DNA from: Heliocidaris erythrogramma
Taxonomy: Eukaryota; Echinodermata; Echinoidea; Camarodonta; Echinometridae
DNA length: 64,000 nt
Direction of reading: 5' to 3'
NCBI GenBank assembly: GCA_025617745.1
Contig: CM046857.1
Coordinates: 28,800,094 to 28,864,093 of the forward strand
Position numbers and translations under genes: made by a program
The notes under the pieces: model-generated
Databases searched by the model: none
Seen by the model: the letters and a program-made list of their open reading frames with translations, nothing else
Told to the model about the DNA's origin: nothing
Shown: positions 11,101 through 20,100 of the stretch, piece after piece
Layout of the letters: each line of letters opens with the position of its first letter
Numbering within the stretch: the stretch's first letter is position 1

Positions 11101-14100
11101 GAAAACGTTCTTCTAATAAATGATTATATTAAAAGGAAATTATAGCCTACGCCTTCCAGGTGACTCCATCTGTGAGCCATTGGAGTTTGAAATAGCGGAG
11201 CCCTTTACAAGAAGCTCTTCAGCTGGTTCGACCAATGTCCCAAGTCTTCCACCGGGCTTTACGCCGGGACAAGACCTGTTCCCACCGAACCGAGTCCAAG
11301 ACCTGCAAGTGAAGATGACATCTGTTGAGAACAGTTCCCTCGTCTTGACCTGGACTGCGCCCGGGGATGACTTAGACATAGGAAAAGGTAACAAAACAAA
11401 ATAGCTAAGATGTTGTTTTACAGAACATGTTGACCTACAAGCGTAATTACTGTGATAAGAAACCGGCGGCAAAATAAACGCTTAATCCCTGGAACCTCAC
11501 TGCCATTCATACGCGTGCCTTGTTACAAGTGATTTCAGGTTTCCCATATTTCCTTGAAATTAGATGAAAAGCAGACATTTTGCACGTGACAAGTTTATCA
11601 CTCAAGAAACCTGTATTTAAATTTATTATATTTTCTCAATGAAAAAACACAAAAACAAATTGGTCAGAGGCAACGTAAAACACTTTGAAAATAAACATCA
11701 TGAAAACGTAGAACTCAAATACTACTCTAAGAGCCAGCAACAATATATTTTGCACTTTGTTTATAATTGCGGAGTAGATTACACAATACAGTGGCTCCGT
11801 TATTCTTTCATTTTGTTAACGAAAGAAACTTTCATGAATTTATTAACTTCGAATAAAAATCTGGTAGAATTCGAACAGACCGTAATCATGGTAATTGTGG
11901 TAGAATACTCGCATGACTGGGGAAAGTATAAGCACATTGACAAACCAAGAGATGTCACATGCACTTTGCATTCACAGCTTTCAAAAATACTTTTCAAAAG
12001 ATTTTGACACACCTTTGAATATAAAAAACAACAGTAACCAAATCGCCTAACTGCGCATTCATTATTGTGCAGAAAACTTCATAGCGCAGTACACACTGGG
12101 AAATTGAATAACTGTCCTCTGACACCCTCTCTGAAGTCATGTTTAACAAAAGAAACAGACATCGATCTATATTTCTTTCCAACTCGACTTTAGACGTCAG
12201 GTCTGGTTTGAATTCAAGCAGAATACAGTGTTTTTAATTGTAACCTTTTCATTTGATTCAAAAGCCATGTCATATGATATAAGAACTTCAAACTCTTCTG
12301 GGATGCTGGTGACGGATTTCTCCAATGCAATTCAGCTCGAGCTTCATCAAATTCTAGAAGGGAACACGTCCGAACCAAAACCCTTCGGATCCGTAGAGAA
12401 ATACGTCATCAAGGTTCCTGACGTTCCTACAGCACCAGCCTTCTCTTATGCCTTTGCCCTTCAAGCAACTGATGACGCGGGCCTGTTGAGTCCAGTCTCA
12501 AATGTAGTTCTGGCAACTTTCCGAAGGGTCATTCCAACAGCTCCGCCGCCAACCATAGGTCCATGTGATGGGATGGTTTGTCAAAATGGCGGGACTTTGA
12601 ATGAAAATAGGTGCTCATGTTCCTGCTCTGATGACTTTCAGGGAAACATGTGCCAACGTAGGTATCCATTTTTAACATTTTAACGGTATCGAATACTAGG
12701 CCGATTAGTTCCCAGTTGCGTATATGGACCTTGGCTACCATAAGCTAGAGTCTAATGTTTCTACTGCGCATTCGGGTAATCCTATCATCGATCATACGAC
12801 AAGATTAACACATTAGAGGATATTTCATACTATTAATTAATATTGGGGCGTTCTTGGTTTACTCTGTTGGCAGCCCCGTCAGTAGTAGGCCAATGAGAGA
12901 AAACAAATCATCATAGTAGAGAACTACAATTCAGGAGCAAGGAGGTGGGAGGTGAACTCTTTCTGGAAACCAATCAGGTTGCTTAAAAAATAAATTGATT
13001 CCCGCTAACCTTTACTTGATATGCTGCCATTTTCAACATAATTTAGTTTATAACAAGTTTTTGATCTTGTCATAATTTTGTTTATCAGAGACAAGGAGCT
13101 ATTGTCAACATGTTGAATATTGTTATTAAAGGGTCACTAAAATAAAAAAATAATTGCCCATTTTTCGTAGGAAGGTGTCATCAGGAGCCAAAAAATATCC
13201 ATCACACAATTTTTTAGGCATTCAGTCATATTTTATAATCATTTGAAAAGTACAGTTTTGCTGATTTACACAGTCATAAGCCCCGCCCCTAAAAAATCCC
13301 ATCGAAGCGACATCGTGATCACGTGATCTGTGACGCATGAAAAGTAAGGGAAAATATTCCACTATAACCTATACCGTGCGCGCCTGGAGGCCCCCGGCCG
13401 ACCCAGCCCGGTGCCGAGCATGATATTCACCCCATCGACCATTTGCATTGCGTATTTTCGTGTGTTTAATTCCTCACAATAACTTTGATTTTGGGACACA
13501 GTTTCATCAATAATGTCTTATCGGTGTATAGTTGCGGGTGTAGCAAGACCCCTAAAGAGGGTGTAAGCCTACATCATTTTCCTAAAGATGAAAATCTACG
13601 AAAATTGTGGGTCGCAAATGTAAAGCTCACGCGGGCAGAGTGGCAAGGGCCGGCCAAGTGAGTGGAGTACAATCTGCAGCGATCACTTTGCTGAAGATGA
13701 CTTTGAGGATCCTGGCCTGTATTCCGAATTTGGCATGAAGAGAAGGATAAGCAGATAGCTAAAAGATTCAGCTATTCCAAAGATCAGACTTGGAGTCAAG
13801 TCTTCCAATCTGTTTTTCAACGACAGCAGCTGCAGCAGCTTCACCCGTAGACCGAAAATTATGTCTCTCGTTCGTTAGCTAAGACGACCTAACGAAAGAG
13901 AGACAGCATTTTCGGTCTACTTCACCCGTAACTCCAGGGAGCTCCAACGCGTTGGAGCTCCCTGGAGTTACTTCACCCACGGCCCTTCACCGTATTCAAA
14001 CATATAATATGGTCGAATTTCCCCTTGCCACTCGAGCTTCTTCGCCTTCGGGGTCTGGTATATCATCTGATAAATCAGAGTTCGTATCTGCATGGCTCAA

Positions 14101-17100
14101 AAAAGTCCTCCAACTCGGAATCGCGGGCACTTTACCTCTCTCTATATAAGCTCGCTTTTATGTTTCATCGTCAATTTTTGGACTTAAATTGTGTTTTCCA
14201 TGGTGTATGATATGTCAATTCATATGTCTATCGGCCAACATGTTTGTGAAGGAGTGGTACGTGGTATGGATCTATTTTACGGTTTTGACGTTATTTCTAC
14301 TACCAAAAAGTGAGTGTTACATGGTTCAAGATCAGATTACATATGATCGCCAGTTTCTGTACCAAGTAACCAGATCGACCTCATCGGGATTCAAGCCGCC
14401 AGATCTACCCGACTGGGTCCCACGAAGAACAGACCAAGATGACAACAACACCAGCTGCTCTCCGAAGTCACCGAACTGGAACCGAAAGAGGGGGAAGAAG
14501 GGCGGTGTCAGGCAACGGGTTAAGCACCGAGGAAATAAACCACCGCTCCCCACCTTAACCCTGGCTAACGTCCGATCCATTAGCAACAAGTTGGATGAAA
14601 TCAGGGGTCTCATCCGTTATAACTCTGATTTCCGATCATCAAGTTTGCTATGTTTCACAGAAACCTGGCTTACCCCATCTACTCCCAGCGAGGCCATCGA
14701 CATCGTTGGCTTCCAAGTCATCAGACTGGATCGCTCACTAGAGGAAACAAACAAAACAAAAGGAGGTGGTGTCTGTATTTATATGAATGAAAAGTGGTGC
14801 CGAAATTATAAAATCAGATCACAAATTAGTCAGAAAAATATTGAAATGATATGTGTATCTTTCCGACCATTTTATCTGCCACGGGAATTCGGGCAGGTTC
14901 ATATCGTCATTGTTTACATCCCTCCAGACGCCGACGCTGATAGCGCAGCAACCACCATTGTTGAGACAGTGAATACCATAGAAACAGCATCGCCTGACGC
15001 TCCAGTGATCATCCTTGGAGATTTTAACCACTGCCGCGTTGAGGGTGTTCTCCCAAACTATCAACAAAACATTGATTACGCAACGCGCGGAAGAAATGTA
15101 CTAGACAGATCCTATTGTTCAATCCGAGATGCATACAAGTCTATTGTCCGGCCAAGCGTTGGGAAATCCGATCATCTGACGGTTCATTTACTACCAAAGT
15201 ACAGGCAAGTTCTAAAACGGGAAAAGGTTAACGTGAAGAACATAAAAGTGTGGGGTGCTGAGTCAGTTGAAAAACTTCAAACTTGCTATGATATTACAGC
15301 CTGGGATGAACTGATCTCAACTGCAGCAGATCTAGATGAAGCAGTTGATGTCGTAAATGGATACGTATTGTTTTGCCAAGACTTGCATGTCTCTGAAAAA
15401 TATGTAAAGGTATATCCAAATCAAAAACCATGGGTCAGAAAAGAGCTGAAAGACTTGTTTGATAAAAGGAAAAATGCTTTCCTAATTCACGATATAGATG
15501 AGGTAAAGGAAATAAATAAGAAAATTAAGCAAGAAATTGGTAACGCAAAAAACAGGTACAAAGATAAGTTGGAAAGTAAATTCAAGTCACATGATACAAG
15601 AGAAGCCTGGAAATGTATGCAAACAATGACCGGGTTCAAACAAAAATCAAGGCTAACACCCGATGTCGGAACTGGTAATACTAGTGATGATGCAAATGAA
15701 TTGAATAAATTTTATGCACGCTTCGATGACCAAAATTTCAATGTTGAAAATGACAGGATATCTTCTGAGTTGAAAAGTAAAAATGACACCTCTATTACTT
15801 GTGACGTTTCAGATGTGGCTAAGTACTTCAAAAGAAATAATCCAAGAAAATCAATGGGCCCCGACAAAATCAGCGGAAAATTGTTAAAACATGTGCTTGG
15901 CAATTGGCTAAGCCCTTTGCAACTCTCTTCCAAAACTCACTCAATCAAAGGAAATCTTCCATTATTATACCAGTTGCGAAAACACCGAAAGCGTCAGAAT
16001 TAAATGATTTTCGACCAATTTCGCTGACTTCTTTGGTAATGAAAAGCTTTGAAAGGTTTGTTTTGAAGTACTTACTCACCCATGTATTGTCGGAAATAGA
16101 TCCTCTACAGTTTGCATATCAACCCAACAAATCTGTAAATGATGCAGTCCTAACTCTAATCCACATGATATCAGAACATGTAGACAGACTTGGATGTTAT
16201 GTATGATCAACCATGGTAGATTTATCGTCGGCCTTTAATACAATTCAGTGTCATGTGTTAGTCAACAAATTAATTACACAGATGAATCTAAAATCATCGG
16301 TCATTTTATGGTTACAAAGTTTTCTGACAAATCGAGAACAAAGGGTAAAAATAGGAAACACTACTTCTGACACGATTACCGTTAACACTGGGTCCCCGCA
16401 GGGTTTTGTGTTATCAGCACCCCTTTTTATACTCTACACAAACGACTGCAAGGCGTCATCTGAAAATGTCATTATATTGAAATATGCAGACGATACAGCC
16501 ATTGTGGGCCAGATTGTAAAAAGTAATGAACAGGCATATAGAAACGAGATAGCAGCATTTGAAACATGGTGCGACCAAAATGTTCTCGTCCTAAACACGA
16601 CTAAAACAAAAGAATTGATTTGTGACTTCCGCACCGCTAAAAGAGACCCGATGATACCGGTAAAATTAAAGAATGAAAATATTGAAGTAGTTGAATGTTT
16701 TAAATATCTCGGAACAATGGTTGACAACAAGTTGTCATGGGATGATCAATGTAGGGCAATTGTTGCAAAATCCCAACAAAGGATGTACTTTCTGAGGAAA
16801 ATGAATACATTTCATGTAGACAGAACCATTTTAAATCTTTTTTTATCAGTCAGTTATAGAAAGTGTCTTATTATTCAGTTGTGTTGTGTGATACAAAGGG
16901 TGCAAAAGGAGGGAGTTTGTAAAACTACTAAGAGTCGTTAAACAAGCTGCAAAGTTGACGGGAGAAGTCAGACATTTGGATAGGTTATGTGAAAGAAGAA
17001 TCTTAAAGCAGGTTAGAACTATTCTGGACAATGCAAATCACCCCCTTCATTATTGTTACATTCTCATGCGTTCCTTGAATTGCCGCACCCAGCGTTTCCT

Positions 17101-20100
17101 AAATTCGTTTGTTCCTTTCTCGATTCGTTTATATAACCAATCTAATTAGACATTGCAAACCCATCTCCTTTCCATTTTTATTTTAGCAGCCTCATACTGT
17201 CATGATTAGTATTTATTCAGGATTCAGTTAAATCGATTATAATTGATGATATTTGTGTAAAATTTAAATCATATCACACATTTTGAACTCGTATATTGTA
17301 GTCTCCATTACTACTACACTCTCTATTTTCTTACGTGAATTACTTGTAAAAATGTCTACCATGTATTACACGAAAGGAAAAAAAGAAACTTATAAAAGTT
17401 CAAGAGATCACCAAATTAAATTCTCTGCATGGAAATGTACCAAATTTGGATATAATGTTGATTCAATGCATGGCTTTAAATGACGGTCAATAACAAAAAG
17501 TTTTCTTCAATGCCACAAAAGAAATGTGCACTGAAGCAAAGGACTCTCTAATCCCCAAGTCACAAAGACAAACTGCAGCCTTGTACACCATATGCATGTC
17601 AATGAATGAAACAAAAGAATTTCAAAAGGGATTTGCAAGTTCATATCCAAACAGATTAATAGCCAGTATGTCCACCTCTAGCTTGCTGGCAAGCTGTACA
17701 CCGTCTTCGCATGCTTCCGATCAGATTCGCGATGGTAGCCTGGGGAACATTGTTCCATTCCTCTTGCAGTGCTGCAATGAGCGTCTCCCTATTGATGGGT
17801 TGATTGTCACGCCTTGACACACGTCGACCAAGCTCTTCCCAGAGATGTTCAATTGGGGAAAGGTCTGGTGAACGGGCGCACCATGGCAGAACATCAATAT
17901 CCTCTTGCTCGAGGGGTGCAAATCCCTTTTGAAATTCTTTTGTTTCATTCATTGACATGCATATGGTGTACAAAGTTTCTTTTTTCCTTTAGTGTATATG
18001 TATTGTATTGTACATATATCTGTATGCGAGCGAAATTAATTTCCAAATTGGACAATAAATGAAAATTGAATTGAATTGATTGAATTGAATAAGTTACTCG
18101 AATTCAGCCAAAATCTAAGTCAGTACTAACGTACTATGTAAAGCGAAGTAAAAAAAAAAAAACCGTAAGTGAAATAAACAAAACAAAAGCGTTCACCAGT
18201 CGCTATGTACGAGGGGAACATAGTCACTGCCGTACTAAAGATGTGTAGGACATAGTACATACCTGACGCATAAAACGGCTGTGCACGCTGTCCAAGCTCA
18301 GATGGATGAGAACATTGTTCAAAAGAAAAGCTAAAAAACAAAACAAGAGCTGTATATTTGGGCAAAAGCGTTGTAGAAAATATTGTAGAAAATATATTGC
18401 TAGTGATTATTCACTCCTAAGATTGTATTGATTAATTTCCTTTTTTCATAAATTGTCCGTTGAACAGAGGGGTCAAATACCGCATTCTGTGTACAATATT
18501 ATAGGCTGCAGCTTGCAGATCTTGTGCCTCTTACTATTCATACGTCACTTGGGGGTTAGCCAATCAGCTCACGAGTTTTAAGGAACGGTCCCAAAACCTC
18601 TACTTTTCCGCCTTTTTCGCCAAAACGAGACATAATTTCTGTTTAATGTTGCACTGACAAGTGAATGGTTTTATCGTGTGACTAATGTGAGAAAAACTGG
18701 ACTTCTTTTGTTTAATCCATCTACAGTTAATGTTTTTTCTAGTAACTGAATATAAGTTCAGTCATGAGTAAACAGAATGTGTTATGCATGTCCTTTAATT
18801 TGTTAAACCAGATGTGAAGTCGCAGCTAAGGACCGAAGTCCAGATAGATCTCCTCATGGACACTGCACAGGTAATATTACACAGGCTCAAGATCGAATAG
18901 TAATACTGGTATTCTTTCATATATAAATGTTTACCGAAATCAGATTATTATTAAACATTATTGATTATAATTTGAGCAAAAAAATTAACACATTTTGCAG
19001 AGTCATCTGAAATAAAAACCAGTAGGCAATCTACTTTTACATTCCACAAGCAAATGGAAATGCGTTTGCATAAAAAGTACTTAAGTTCGGGCGCCAGAAC
19101 GTGAGGTTAAAAGTTGCTGAAAATATGACATGACAGAAGGAAATACCAGACATGCAGAGTGATAGTGTTATTTATACATCTTGTCCTCTCTATTAAAGCA
19201 AAGTTTCAACTTATAGCTTAAATGTATTAGATGGTAGGATGCTATATGTTCATTATACTCTAGCTATAGCTATCATTAGCCTTTCTGTGTATTTCATCTT
19301 TATATACATGTATGTGTTGATTGTTTGTAGTGTCTGGTTAGCGTAGCTCCTTTGCGTACATCGGTGGCAGAACAGTTGAACCTCTACTGCGTCGGCAACT
19401 TTGACACCTGCTATCCCGAAAGCGAATTAAAATCAGGGTAGGTTAATTGATAAATTGATTAATCGAATATATATCAAGAAAAATTCAGTGTAATTTACAA
19501 TTGTTTCAATTGCCCTAAGTGAAATTTGTGACGCCGTATCAGTGTACATGTACTTTTTTTAATCTTAAATCGCACTAGGGACTCTGTATAACTAAACCGC
19601 TTTTTAATTCACGCGGTGTCATAAACTTGCATTATTTCTAAAATAGTTTCCTAATTACGCAGTTTCATTAACCTTTGGTATTAATATTAATTTTTAGTGA
19701 CAAGGTATAAATACGAAAATTTTACATTTTATACCTAATATAGAAAGAGTCATTTTATTACATTGTTAAGGCGTGTGGCTAATATGAAAGTGGGATACAA
19801 CTTTTGAGCTGACTTTGGCGTTTAGTTTTTGATATGGATAAATAAATAAAAACATCTGTCATTCTAGTTCGAACACAATCCAGTACATCTCCGTAAATGA
19901 TGTCATGGTTGCTGACGGGTATCCAATACCTGATGGGAACACTGACGACCAACAATTCAGATGTTCTGTTGTTGTATACGTTCTCCGACCTGCTGATCCA
20001 GAACTTTGCAGACGGTCCGGTCAGTTTATTATTTATTTCATTGGTTTATTTTCTTCTAGAATCACGAAATATCATGAAGCATGGTGATTACCTCATTATT

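Larger units (their letters stand above)
14189..18090 (+). mobile_element. CR1/L2-like LINE, decayed, with (ATTGA)n tail
   Basis: Endonuclease and reverse-transcriptase frames (14189-17149) are followed by 3' UTR-like sequence ending AATAAATGAAAATTGAATTG and (ATTGA)n near 18050-18088, the tail style of CR1/L2 elements. The Tc1 fragment and its inverted arms (17581-17973) lie inside this 3' part. The insertion sits in the CLCA intron in the same orientation as the gene. Confidence 0.75.

Noticed and set aside
11639..12007. 122-residue open frame between CLCA exons
   Set aside because: AT-rich, lacks family similarity and splice sites in phase; intron sequence.
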